DNA of 64,000 bases from Pyropia yezoensis (Eukaryota > Rhodophyta > Bangiophyceae > Bangiales > Bangiaceae). Of this stretch, positions 1 through 11,274 are shown piece by piece. The notes under the pieces were generated by a model, which was given only the letters and a program-made list of their open reading frames with translations, did not search any database and was not told where the DNA came from. Made by a program: the position numbers and the translations under genes. How positions within the stretch are numbered: the first letter of the stretch is position 1; each line of letters starts with the position of its first letter. The stretch covers positions 17,407,346-17,471,345 of the forward strand of contig CM020618.1 of assembly GCA_009829735.1 (NCBI GenBank), written 5' to 3'.

Positions 1-217
1 CAGCATGACCGCCAGTGACCAGAGGGGGAATGCCAAACAAAACGTCAGCGAGGCGCACAAGAAGAGGCTCACCATGGCAGCATGGACAGACGCGTCAGCG
101 AGCTGCAATGCCAAGAGACACGACAAGCACAAGCACATGCGGCCAGGCATCAGCAGAGACTGGGGCCGGCATTCATCTCGCGGGAGCAGCAAGAATGTGA
201 GCACGCCACAAACGTAC

Positions 218-3200
218 CCACCCAAAAATGGCATTGGCGTTCCGGTGCTGCCGCGGCGTCTTGGCGAACATTTTCAGCCAGCCGCGGACAAACAGGCGCG
301 CCGGGTTCCACAGCAGAATGGAAAAGCCTGGGGGTGCAGCCGCCCGCAGAGGGAGCACAGGGGGCACAAGAACAGCGGTGGATCCCACGACCAGGCGACC
401 ACAGGCGACATCAAGAGGAGACAGAAATAGGGGAGGGAGTCAGCGTCATGTTCCAGGCGGACGGCAACAGATCATGGCGACAACGGGAGTACGGAGGGCA
501 CACCTGGACCGCCCCGCGAGCGCCTATCCCACGGCAATGGTAGGAAAGCACGCACCGCGGCGCCCCCCACCGCCCACTGAAAACCACGTCAACGTACCAA
601 GAAAGGCGTTGACCAGCACATAGTTGCTCAAAAACACCCCCTGCTGTGGCACCGTCTTGGCCAGGAGGGTAAGGACGTTGCTCGGGTTCTCGATAAATTC
701 CGGCAGCTGAGATACGATGGAGCCCGAGATGACGACGGTGAAGAAGGTGGCCACAATCAGGAAAATAGTGTAGTAGTTTTGAATCTTGGCCTCAACCAGG
801 TGCCGCGCGTGGATGCGCTCTTGAGCGACGAACAGACGGATAAATACTGCGGCCCAGCAGCCGGGGGGTCACACGCAGGCAGCGTGCGTGAGCGCGGTGG
901 TCATCACACCAGAAAAGGGGCAAGCACACGTCAGTTCCCCACACTCTCTGCACAGCGGCCCCCGCAACGGCCGGGACAACGAAAGCCCCGCAGCGCCCCG
1001 GTACAGTTAACAAAGCAGGGGCCAGCCCCGGCAAACCTGCACCCTCCCACCCCCGCCACACAGACGTACCTGGAATGAGCTTGAGGACAATAAAAAGCAG
1101 CAGCGGCGGGAGCGTGCCCTGCAACAGGGTGGTCAGCTTCTCGTTGGCATTCACAAGGTCCTCCAGCCACTCAAACGCCGAGTTCTTGGCCAATTGCTGC
1201 GCAATGGCCTGCAGGTCACTCAGACTGCGAATGGCCGCCACAATCAGCGCCCACACGCCGCAGAGAAAGGTGACGAACACCAGAGACAGGATCTTGCGAA
1301 TGGGGGACCGCCAAGCCACCCGTGCCAGCTTCGGCCAGTTCACCGCAGCCGGCTCGGGGGCGTGGGACACAACATGCTGCGACGCAACGTGGCCGAGGTA
1401 GGCCTGGGCAGCCAGGGCGGCGCTGCGGCGCTCGTGGAAGACCACAAAGGCGGCGCGGGTGGGCGGGGCCAGCGACGCTGCACCCACCGACCCTTGGAGC
1501 TCCACGAGGAGGGCGGCCAGGCGAGCCGCCTCGGCCCGCCAGTACGCAATGGCGTCCACCCGGGTGGCCACAGAGCCGCGGTACTTGTACTGGGGGCGCG
1601 CGTCTGGCGCCCGGTCGGCCTTGTGAACCCACCGCCATTCGGCCACCTCCCGCCGGGTGATCGCCGCCACATACCGCCGCTTGATGCTGGTGTACAGCGC
1701 ATCGTCGCGCACGATGATGACGGCGGCAACTGTGTCGGGAAAGAAGCGCTCCCAATAGGCCCGCACGGCAGTGGGCGACGACGCCATCTCCATTGGCATA
1801 TCCCGCACCAGCAGCGTATAGTTGGCCGGCATACTCTGTGCCCGGTACACGCGTCGCTTGGCCACAAAGGTGGACATATCCCGGTACATGAATAACAGGA
1901 GCATGCCAAGAATCAGCATGTCGGCGACGAGGGTAAACCACAGCCGGAAGTCATCGTCTGCCAGGTTGGACAGGGACACTACCAGAATGCCCACCACCTG
2001 CTTAGGGTCATCGTCGGGCAGCCGCCGGTTGGGGCCCTGCGCATAGATGGGGAAGAGAACAATGGAGGTAAAGAAGAAGAGAATGCAAAAGATGCGGCAG
2101 CGGTTGCGGAGGAAGCGGAGGTGCATCACCGCGTCCAGACCGAATTTCTGCAAGGCCATGAGTGAATAATGGAGGGGGGGGGGGTGGAGGGGTGGAGGGG
2201 TCCGCACGCGAGTATGCAAACAAAGAATGTCCCCAGAGTCAGCGCCGGCAGGGGAAACCACATTCAGGGGGCCGCGAAGAAGAGCCAAAACACCAGGTCA
2301 CAACCAGTAAGTGCCAGCCCCCTCTCACCCGGGCCCATCGTGCCAAGCAAAGGCCGCCGCAGCTGCCACCCATCACAACCGAGCCCGAGCGCCGCGCACC
2401 GGCATATCGCCGTCGGCCGCAGCGGCAGCAGCAAACTCCCAGCGAGCCCCCCTCGCCCAGCCACCGCACATGTGCCTCACCGCAAACATCCGCCCTGGAA
2501 GCCCCGCCCCCACCCCCCCCACCCTCTCACAGTGGCGCGACACCGCGAAGGGGGCACCAGGTGGGGCCGGCGAGGAGCCCCCCGCGAGCAGAGGGTCATC
2601 TCCCCTCCGCTTTTCACCGTCCACCCCCCACCAACCAAGCGCACTCGCTGACGGGGGCAGGGCACCAGTCCCTCCCCTCTCCCCAACCTGCTCCCTGACC
2701 CGCCCGCCACTCAAAAAGGGAGGCGCGACAGCCCCGGCACTGCGTCCGCCCGCATACCAACCCCCAAGGCAGCACCGCCCGCACTGCCATCCCACCCCCC
2801 TTCCGACGGCTCCACCACTCCGCGACCCCCGGGGCGGCAACATGCCCCCTGCCCCCCCCCTCCCCCTCTCCTCCTCCTTCCCCTCCTCGGGCAACGTACC
2901 TCCTGTATCTCAGAGCTCGACATGTGCATGGCGCGCCATATGGGCGACAGGGGCCACCGCGGGGGCATGGGCTCTGACGGCAGTGGCCGCCCCTCATCGT
3001 CGGCAGCCACCTCAGTGTAGCCTGCATAAACGTTGCGCCAATAGTAGACGGCGGGGAGGAGGCGGCGGAGGACGTCATAGAGGACTAAAGACAGGGCGAG
3101 GACGACAAAGCCGATAATCAAAGAGATCAGAAGCCCACTCTGGTTGCGGTTGTTCAGGGTCTCACTCACCGACACCCCCTCGCCGGGGAGGGGGGTGGGG

Positions 3201-3232
3201 GTGACGAGGGGGGTGGCCGTTGGCGACTCCAT
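218..3232 (-). CDS. OSCA/TMEM63 (CSC1-like) cation channel, 3' end missing
   Basis: Likely an osmo/mechanosensitive cation channel of the plasma membrane. I place exons at 3232-2900, 2147-1070, 846-598 and 327-218, joined by GT-AG introns whose phases match (0, 1, 1). Exon 1 starts at the ATG at 3232 and holds an N-terminal membrane segment (GLLISLIIGFVVLALSLVL). Exon 2 opens with KFGLDAVMHLRFLRN, the family's typical GLDA-FLRF block, then two membrane segments, the cytosolic RNA-recognition-like loop, and more helices. Exon 3 gives ISGSIVSQLPEFIENPSNVL, like the conserved pore-region block, and exon 4 ends NAIFGW before a GTACGT donor. The C-terminal helices must lie in 1-217 or beyond the edge; a weak acceptor near 80-105 is possible but not convincing. 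Family assignment comes from motif order; ion selectivity cannot be seen. Confidence 0.85.
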
Positions 3233-4600
3233 CGCAAGGCCACAACGAAGAGGGGGAGGGGGGAGGGGGGGAGTGGGGGAAGGGAGTGGGGCGGGTGGGG
3301 GGGGGAGGGGGGTGGGGGAATGGCCAAGCGACGAGGCTCGGGGCTGGACAGCACGCAGGGTGAGCAAGGTGGGGAGTGGTCACGTTGGGGAGGTGCGGTG
3401 GGTTGGTAGCAACACCCCCATATCCCAGTGGCCCCCTCACGAGTGGCACAGTGGCCCCTCCCGCAGGCCTCCGTGGCGGCCAGCCAAGCGGCCGACGGCC
3501 GACGAAATCCCCCCCCGACGCGCAACAGATCCTGCTCAAGTGTACAGTACCTTGTACAAAATGCGCAGACCATCCATTAGACTGTAGTCGTGTCCCATTT
3601 TGCACAGCAGGTCATGACGACCAGGCCCTACCATAAGTACTTTGAGTGAGTATTCCCATGGGTGTGAGTACGGGTGTACCCGTACTCGTCGTTTTTCCGA
3701 GAGCTACATTCGGTACTTGATCTGGTCAGAGAGTCACATACCATACTCGCAGATACTGCCGAGTAAGTACTGGTCATGGTCACAGCTGACAGCCCTTGTC
3801 TGCCCCAGTTCTACAGTCATCTGGAATGACAGCCCTTCCATTCACTACATGGGTAGTTTTTGGCTCGCGTGAGAGCGTACCGATGGTGCGACGAGCGCGC
3901 CATCATGGGGACTCATCCGCAGAACATCGGCCCAGCTTTTAGGCACAAGCGCCAAGACAGTTCATGGCTATCTGTGGCGAGGAGTGGCGCAAGACTGCGG
4001 TTTGTGGAACGCGAGTGGCAGGATACATACACTCCGCAGAGCACCGACACAGGAGCCCCTGCAATTCACGGGGAGCAGGAACAGAGCGAGCCGAGCAAAG
4101 TTTGAAAACCATTGCGCAAGCCCTCAGGCTCACTCGGCTGGGCCTGTGGGCAGGGATGTGGGCCAGAGAGAAGCGCTCAAGTTCAAGATACCCTGCCTCT
4201 GCATCAAAGGCCTTTTGGGCAAGCATCGATGCACCTCGGCGACAGGAGTTGCTCCCGCACCACGTGGGATCCCCCCTGCTGCACACCATGTGGACTACCA
4301 CGACAGAGTCCGACGCTCCGGATGTGCGCCGCCCTCGTCACTCTCCGACCACTCGCCCCCTGCCGCCCCCGACGCTGCCGTCATCCCAGATCACCGACGA
4401 TGAGGAGGCCCCAGCGCCGGCGACAAGCCAACTTAGGAAGCGGTCGCAACCTGAAACGGATTCTACCTCGTCAAAGGACGACGATTTTTTAACTTCCTTT
4501 GCACCGAGGTCGGCATCACGCGGTCTGTATCTATCGGCGACCCTCCCCCAACCGTCACGCATGACGGAGAGAGTTGGGCTCACTCTGATGACAGCCCTGG
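3233..4600. other. Intergenic, GC-poor, with a perfect hairpin
   Basis: Upstream region of the channel gene. 3240-3400 is G-rich low complexity. From 3540 the base composition drops sharply, and AGTAC/GTACT words recur. A perfect hairpin (arm GAGTACGGGT at 3666-3675, two-base loop, complementary arm 3678-3687) lies here. Open frames at 3964-4600 show no recognisable domain and may be decayed 5' sequence of the hAT element that follows. Confidence 0.5.
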
Positions 4601-4628
4601 ATCCGCTTCGAAGCGCTCACATTTTTAG

Positions 4629-5671
4629 GTCCTCGTGGATTCGTACAAGCGATCAGGAACGTCGGACATCTGCGCTGTTTGCCGCATTTGCGCTGCCGTG
4701 GGCAAGAAAACGACCCTATCGAGGCATACCACAAGGGCTTCCCAGAAGAAGACGTTGTGGAGTTGGACAACCGGCTGTACGGCAGCGAGCTGATCTACGT
4801 CGAGGCAACAGAAGGGTCCGACAATCTATGTACGTAGGATCGGTTGGCGGTCTACCAACTGCGCACTGAAATGGACCGCCTGGTTTTCAGCCGCACAGAC
4901 ACCGCCAAGAACTGGCTCAAAAACCCGGCCGTGTTAACGGCTCTACTTCTTACTCCTGGGGGCGGCAAGATCCTGGACGAAGTCGCTGCCTGGCTGAATT
5001 TAGAGAACCCAACGGCGGACGCAGTGGCAGCCGTTGGGCGGGTGTGTGCCAAGCCATTGACCGGTCTCGAGAGCCCAACTGGCATAACCGCGGTGGAGCA
5101 GCCGGCTGGGGCGACTGCTGGGCGCCAATTCTTGGAGAGACGTCGCGCAGCTCGCTCATTTCTTGCACAGTGCGGAGGAGGCGAGCACCTGACAGGCCCT
5201 GCCCCTGCCGTGCTGGACAAGAGTGAGGTGGTGCAAGCGGAGTTGGCTCATCGCGCCCGCTTGTCCGCCGGTTTCGCCCGCCGCGACGCCCATCAGTTCT
5301 GGTGGGCCCATCGTGAGCACTTTCCTATGCATTTTATGGTGGCTGCGTCTGGGCTTGGTGCAGCGGGATCGTCTGCCGCCTGAGAGCGGGGCTTCTTCGT
5401 CGCTGGTCGCTTGGTCCGAGCGAAGATGTCCACGTTGTCGTCGGCCAGCGTTCAGCTGCACTCTTTCGTCTCCGCTCAAGCTGACCTCGTTCCGAGTGAC
5501 ACGAAGGCCGTCGGCGTCCTGACCCATGCTGACGCAACTCTGTTTCGTGCACGCATGAACACGTTTGTTCCCGACACGTTTATTGATGTCGTCAATGAGG
5601 TCAGCGGCAGTTGGTCGGATGAGAGTGAGGGAGATTGTGATGAAAGGGAGTGGGGTGTCTCTTGCTGAGTC
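4629..5671 (+). pseudogene. hAT-superfamily transposase remnant
   Basis: Decayed transposase of a cut-and-paste DNA transposon. A BED-type zinc finger (CAVCRICAAVGKKTTLSRH) is read from about 4665 in one frame, then the frame shifts, and YHKGFPEEDVVELDNRL follows in the frame used by the rest. That frame carries a TAG at 4835-4837 and a TGA at 5381-5383. The C-terminus has the hAT dimerisation pattern: FWWAHREHFPMHF, then SSAA, stop, ERGFFVAGRLVRAKMSTLSS, ending at 5668. In active hAT proteins a serine normally sits where the TGA is. No terminal inverted repeats or 8-bp duplication could be fixed around it, so the element's ends are unknown. The family call rests on the spacing of W, FP, SSA-ER and R-LS blocks. 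Confidence 0.75.
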
Positions 5672-7589
5672 GCGCGGTGATGCATGCATTTGAGTCTTCT
5701 CTCGATGTTCTCGCGCTTTTATCAGGCGTCTCTAGTTCTTGTACGTATGGCTTGATTGAAGCCCTGGAAATTGCCATCTGTCGCGTCAGGAAAACATGGG
5801 CGTGCGGTCCTTCCCGACCCGCGAACGTGTTTTGGACGAGTCACAGCCGCGCGCTTTCGGCGAGGGCACTGGGAGGCCAGCAGAATAGGCTTCTCTTCCA
5901 GCCAAGAACCTCCAGCACCTCCCCCCCCCCCCGCAGACAAGCCATGGCCACCACGTCGGCAGCTAGGGGATGGATGGTGGGGGGTCGGTCCCAGACCATC
6001 AGCTTCTTCTTCCCGCCCCCGACAGGGGACACAACTACCGCGTCAGCAGCGAACGGGAAGGAGGTCAGGGGTCGGCCCCTCACATCCCACTTCTTCGCCC
6101 CCCCCAGCACATATGTGCGGTCCGTCGTGTCAGCGACGGGGGAGTGGGCAGCTGCGGTTGACCCAAAACCTCCCGCACTTCCGACCCCGTTGCCCCTGCA
6201 GCGCCCTGCGCTCCGCTGCGAGTGCCTCCCGTCCGGGTTCGCCGCCGACGCTGCCACGGACGGCCACAAGGACAACCTGTCCAAATTTGGCCGCCCCGGC
6301 CACGTGCTCATCGACTGGCCGTCGCCGGCGCCCGCGGCGCACGCCGATATGTTGCGGCGGTGGCGGCGGCGGCGGTGATGCTGGTCACCACCACTCACGC
6401 AGTCACAGCGGCAGCCGTGGTGCTGGCCACCGCCACAAACGCGGCCGCCCGGACCCTGACCATCCACCGGATGCCCGCACCCGCGCGAGTTGTGCATACG
6501 GCGCGTCAGGCGGCGGGCATCGCGGCTGCGGGCCGATGGTGGTGTGCCGGCGAGCGAGGCAGCTCCTGGTGGCTAGCTACATCAACGGCCGCCTCCCTCG
6601 ACGTCGAGGCGCGAAGGTCAAGCTAGCCTTGCAGCCGTCTTCAGAATCTCACAACCGATCCTGCAGAGCCCATGGCGTTGTGCCAAACGCCGCCCAGACG
6701 GGCAACACCATCAGAACAATGTCCAGCTTGCTGGACCTGGGTGTCGCAGCCGCCGCGGCGGCGGCTACCGACGCGTGGCCGCCCGTGCGGTCCGGCCTGC
6801 CGGCAAGGTGTGGCACGCCGCCTGGCGGGGGCGGCGGCGGCGGCGGCGGCGGTCGCCTGGAGGAAGGTGGTGGCGGTTGTGGTGTCGGTGGCGGGGGGAG
6901 GGGGGGGTGGCCCTCCATAGCGCACCGTCTCTGCGACGGCGGCGGCGGCGGCGGCGGCGGCAGCGGTGAGTGGGGGCGGCGCTGACGCCAGGAACCCCCT
7001 TCGCCAACGTTGACGACAACAGCAGCGACGGCGTCATCTGGAGCGGTGGCGGCTGCGGCGCCGGCGGCGAGCGCCGGCGGTAGCGATGATAAGTGAACGC
7101 CTTTGCTCGACCTCCTAGCGCGCAGGCCATGGATGCAGCGCACGACGCGCATGTCGATCCTCTCATACACGTGTCAATATTCCTCGGGGGAAAGGGACAG
7201 GTAACACAGAAAGGGGAACTACGAGAATGGTATGCCTGTTGCCTCACGTGCCTGCTCGCAGAGCAAACAGATACGCACGGTAGTGCACACGGGGAAGAGG
7301 AAAGCAAACGCGCAGTTGTCTTTTTCCCTGAGGGCGCGGGCCAAGGGCGCCTCGCTGTCCCTCTTAACGTGCATCTGGCGGAGCCTCGGCACGTTGGCCA
7401 GGTAGCCCCCCCCTAGCCCCGAGTGGCCCCGACCCGAGTCTAACCTCGTCAGGTCGGGGGCCACTATCACTACTAATTCTATTCTCCCTCATCAATCTCA
7501 CACTCAAATTCTCTCAAATGAAGTTCCTCACATATATGCAAGAACCCATCAGAAGTCCCTCTCTCATGTGTGGGTAGCGTAGTCCACCG
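5672..7589. other. No supported gene; low-complexity and repeat-derived
   Basis: Long open frames here (for example 5756-6985) are Gly/Pro/Arg/Ala-rich and have overlapping open frames on both strands, which is expected from composition. The only structure seen is the degenerate repeat annotated at 5896-6157 and GGC/CCG runs at 6350-6970. 7080-7590 is GC-poorer and shows nothing recognisable. Confidence 0.5.
5896..6157. repeat. Degenerate tandem repeat, about 87-bp period
   Basis: Two clear units begin GGTCGG at 5983 and 6070 (period 87). Each runs through a C/T-rich tract to a GTCAGC-GCGA-like block near its end. The tail of an earlier, poorer unit is visible at 5896-5982. Identity between the two clear units is roughly two thirds by eye. 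It could be an old minisatellite or the coding trace of a repeat protein; either strand stays open through it. Confidence 0.5.
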
Positions 7590-7711
7590 CATCCCAGTGC
7601 CGGGCACGGGCCACGGCCGCCAACCATCCCCACACGGCGGGCGTGTCCTGGCACCTGGTGCCCCCTGGTCGCCATCCCAGGTCGGCGCCAAGTCAGGGCC
7701 AGGGATGCTAC
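7590..7711 (-). repeat. 3' LTR, 122 bp
   Basis: Aligns without gaps to 15737-15858, with 8 differences in 122 positions (about 93% identical). On the minus strand it begins GTAGCATCCC directly after a purine tract (AGGGAGGGAG at about 7716-7726) and ends CACTGGGATG. The ends CATCCC/GGGATG on the plus strand form a short inverted repeat. Confidence 0.8.
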
Positions 7712-7892
7712 ATAGCTCCCTCCCTAGTCCGGCACGTCCTCGGGCCGTACCAGGTGCCACCGTGCACAGCCTCGAGCACGCCCACACCGGGGCCGAGGTC
7801 GAGCATCTTCACCCCGAGCGTGATCACCTTCCCCAGCCCTGCCCCCCCCCTCCTTCACCTTGGCTTTCCCGTTCCCCTCGGTTCCGGACGGT

Positions 7893-8476
7893 ATGTCCAG
7901 CTCCGAGATCCTGGTCGGGCCCGTAGCTCCGGTGGCGAGTGTCGCGGAGGGGAAATCGGGTGGCCGTGCCCCTCTCCTGCCTACGGTTCCTCGGGTGTCG
8001 GTGCGGACGCCGGTCGTCACGGGGGAGGAGACGGATCAAGTGCCCCCGGCTGCAGCGTCGCGCCCGGTCGAGACCCCCCCGGCGGGTCTCCCGGAGATGC
8101 ATCTGGGTCAGGATCCCCTGGCGGCCCGGCATGCGACCAGTACGACTTGGGCATGATCGAGGACCAGCTGGGCCGACTTCCGGTGCAGGTCGAGGGCGTC
8201 GGGTCTTCCTTGGTGCTGGGAACGTATGCCAGCGTCTTGAAAGACGTAGTCGACCAGGTGTTTGCTTGCGCGGACAGCGGCCAGATGTCGGACGGTCCGG
8301 TGGTTGGTGAGCTCCTTGCAACCTTGACCCGGCATGGCTTGGCCCAGCGCTGGTCAGGGACCTTCACGAGTTTCCAGGAGCGTCGGCGGGTGTACTTGGA
8401 GGAGCGGGAGCGTCCGGCGATCGCTAGTGCTGTTCCGTTGGCGGAGTACGTCGAGGCGTCTCGGCCGCCTCACTAA
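7893..8476 (+). CDS. Two overlapping unknown ORFs antisense to the retrotransposon 3' end
   Basis: An 87-codon frame starts at ATG 7893 (MSSSEILVGPVAP) and stops at 8154-8156. A second frame starts at ATG 8153, overlapping that stop as ATGA, and runs 107 codons to 8476 (MIEDQLGRLPVQVEG to EYVEASRPPH). The second product looks like a real globular protein: mixed composition, and a helical stretch including YASVLKDVVDQVF and LLATLTRHGLAQRW. Both lie between the chromodomain and the 3' LTR, on the opposite strand to gag-pol. I do not recognise either. They could equally be one gene broken by a one-base shift near 8100. Confidence 0.35.
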
Positions 8477-8708
8477 GTCATCCAGTCATCCTCTGGGTCC
8501 CGTTGTGCTGCTGACGCGGCGCTGGAGGACGCTCTTGCGGCGCAGCGTGCGCGCCGGGAGTAACACTTGAGGGCAGGGAGGGTAAGAGTCCAGGGAGAAG
8601 GGAGGAGGGAAGAGGCGGAGAGAAGGGTTGCTCGAGCGGGTGCTTTCTGTCTTCTAGTAGTTCCATGCTTGTATTTCTTGTCTTCCGTGATACACCCGTT
8701 CCCTTTTC

Positions 8709-10657
8709 TCAATCTTCTTGTTCCGCGTCCGTTGCGGCCGAGCTCGACTCGTCCTGCAAACCCTGATCAGCTCCTTCCTTCTCGTTATCCTCCGAGTCCG
8801 ACTCCAGGATCTTACCAGCTCTGGCTACTGGAGTGCCTTCAATCCCGTTCCGCCGTGTGTAGGCGCAGACATCAGCAATGGGCAACCAGTTGGAGGGTTC
8901 CCAGGTATCATCAGCCGGGTTGAAACCGAACCAGCGTAGTCGCAGGTACAGGCGTCCCTCCCTCCAGGCATGGTCTACAAACTTGACGTAGACGTACTCT
9001 CGGCCTTCTTCTTGAGATAACCAGGTTACTGCGGCACGCTTACGCCGGGTCAGGTCCCGCTTGCTTGGCGGTGGAGCTCGAGTGACGTGGTCGCTGCTCA
9101 CCCGGTACGGGGAGACATCCACGTCTAGAAGGAACGCCCAGCCGTCCGTACTCAGGATTTCATAGGGCCCGTCCGTCTTGGAGTCCAGCTTTCCCCGGGT
9201 CTTGCTATGATTGTCCACAAAGACCCAGTCGCCACCACCCAGTTCCTTTTTCTTTTCCCGAACATTCTTGTCGTAGTCCCGCTTGTATCGCTCCTGGGTC
9301 TTTGCGATTGACTCCTTGACTCGTGGGAGAAGGAGCTTCAGTTGTTCCAGGAATTCGTCTTTTGCCTTGGGGCCCGACTTCAGGGCAGGCTGGAGACCGT
9401 CCGGTATTCTTTCCAGGAAGAAGTTGGTCAGCCGCCTTGGGGTGACAAAGTCTAGTGGAGCTACCCCTGTTGTCCGGTGAACACGAGAGTTTTAGGATAG
9501 AGTGAGGACGGCAAGGAGCTCGTCCCAGTCTTCTTGATGCTCTTCAACGTAGTGCGGAAGCATGTCCACGAGGGTCCGGTTGAATCGTTCCACCTAGCCG
9601 TTCGTTTGTGGGTGATATGTCGTAGTAAACAAGTTCTTGATACCTATCAGGTCACAGACTCCTTGGAAGAACAGGGATGCAAACTGGGGACCGTTGTCGG
9701 TCAAGACGGAGTCCGAAGGGCCATAGGCAGTTATCCAGTACTCGCAGAAGGCCGACGTAACGTCCAGGGCCGTGATGGTCCTTAGCGAGATTGCTCGGGT
9801 GAACTTGGAGAACCGGTCACAGATAATGAGCAGGTAAATGTTGCCACTGGATGTCTCAGGTAGGGGTCCCAGGATGTCCATACTCAAACTTGCAAAGGGC
9901 TCCGCCGCCGGGAACAGGCGAAGTGTAGCGTAATGGAACCCAGGTTCCCGGAACCACAAACCACAAACACACACACAGAGACCACAGTCCGGAGTCCAGG
10001 AAGGAACAGGTAAGAGCCCTTGCTGATCCACTCGCCCGCCACGATACGAGGCAAAGGTAAACAGGACAAAAGCCCGAGGGAGAAGGAACCCAAAGCACTG
10101 TTGATTTTTCAAGATGGCCCCGGGGAGAACCCTGGAACACCCCTCAAGAACCTCCCCCCCTGGCCCCTCCAGGGGCCCAGAGCGAGGCCCCCAGAGGGCG
10201 CCCCCAGCGGGCCAAGTGCCAGCAAGGCACCGGCCGCTCACCGGGCCAACACACGAAAAGCAAGCGAAATCCCCCCACACACAAATGTCAATCCCCAAAA
10301 AAAAACCCAGTGGGAAAAAGGGGAAAGACACGAAATCACGCAAGGAAAACAAATGCGAAAAATCAAACAAATAACCCGAAGGTCAGTATGCCCCAACCCG
10401 GCAAGTCCTCCGCTCCGGGGGACCAATCAGGGCACCGGGCGTGTCGCCACTGCCCCGGGCCACCGATGCAAGGATCCCAAGCCAGCGCGTGGTTCCACGT
10501 AACGCTGCCAGCCGGGTCCCAAGTCAGCCTCCCGGGTCCCAACGGTACCTGAGGGCCACAACGCCACACGTAGCTTAGAAGTCTTCTTCCTCTGGGTCAA
10601 CCGGTTCCTTGCACAAAAGACACAAGCCTCTAGATGCTTGCGGACGTCACTTGCCAT
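8709..10657 (-). pseudogene. Integrase and chromodomain of the Ty3/gypsy element
   Basis: After the inserted TIR element the zinc-binding region resumes (SDVRKHLEACVFCARNRL, giving the CxxC), continues to about 10574, and is broken again by the solo-LTR-like insertion at 9934-10568. The catalytic core follows: SMDILGPLPE (first Asp), LTDNGPQFASLFF (second Asp), then a TAG at 9594-9596 directly before VERFNRTL (the Glu). A TAA lies at 9492-9494. The frame then runs on through a basic linker (TQERYKRDYDKNVREKKKEL) to a chromodomain at about 8800-8990, with YVYVKFVDHA, LRLRWFGF, DDTWEP. Chromodomains steer such integrases to methylated histone tails. Confidence 0.85.
9934..10568. mobile_element. 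Solo-LTR-like insertion inside integrase
   Basis: A 635-bp segment beginning TGGAACCC and ending ACGCCACA (TG...CA on both strands). It interrupts the integrase between its zinc-binding region and catalytic core. It is flanked by cgtaa (9929-9933) and cgtag (10569-10573), a five-base target duplication with one change. It has no coding potential of its own. These are the marks of a lone LTR left after recombination of a different retrotransposon. Confidence 0.65.
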
Positions 10658-11269
10658 CGTCGGCGACCGGAACCACATGCGACTCAATCACACACACTGC
10701 ACGGCGTTGTATTTCACAATTTTCCACTGCAATGTACTGCAACATCACGCGAAGACCGTCCCCTGATGAAAAAAGAGCACAACTGCAATACATGTCATGA
10801 CTTGTGTATCGCCGCATCTTCTTGTATTTCCCTGCAACACAGATCCCTCATGAACCTCACCGCTCCTCACACACTGGCCAATGCGACTCCGACAGTCGCA
10901 TCGGACAAGCTGGTCGAGTCGCGGACGACGGAACATTGACCTTTCGTTCTCCACGCGTACGCTGCCGGCCGCCAGTGTCGTCGTCGTTTAAAATACATCG
11001 CTGAAGAGGCCACCAATTCTTCCGATCGCGCGGTCCGGACGTTTCACGACATCTGATTGACCACACAGCCTCGCCCGAGCCTCCATTCACGGAGGCTACT
11101 TTTTGACATCCCCAACTGAACATGCTCAGTTGCGCATCTACCGACGCCAGTGAGCTGATTCTTTTTCGATGCCTGAGTTGCAAGCATCTGCCTGTATTTA
11201 CTGCATTTCAAACAGGCGTTGAAATACAGGAAAACATGCACTGAAATATAGTGGTTCCGGTCGCCGACG
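10658..11269. mobile_element. 612-bp TIR element (MITE-like) inside the integrase zinc finger
   Basis: Ends in perfect 19-bp terminal inverted repeats, CGTCGGCGACCGGAACCAC at 10658-10676 and its complement at 11251-11269. It is flanked on both sides by the dinucleotide AT. It sits exactly where the retrotransposon frame breaks between RRQYSWET and MASDVRKHLEAC. The interior is GC-poor compared with the host element and rich in TGCA words, with no transposase. A diverged copy of one end is at 60377. Confidence 0.8.
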
Positions 11270-11274
11270 ATGGT

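Noticed and set aside
2311..3117. Plus-strand ORF of 268 codons
   Set aside because: Lies over intron 1 and exon 1 of the channel gene on the other strand; Pro/Ala composition only.
5381..5383. TGA read as selenocysteine in the hAT frame
   Set aside because: The same element has a TAG and a frameshift, and no hAT protein uses selenocysteine; nonsense decay is simpler.
5756..6985. Long plus-strand ORF, 409 codons
   Set aside because: Gly/Pro/Arg-rich, opposite and shifted frames are equally open, no domain; explained by GC-rich composition and GGC runs.
9594..9596. TAG in integrase as a programmed readthrough stop
   Set aside because: The element has several other stops (12597, 14328, 9492) and two insertions; it is simply dead.
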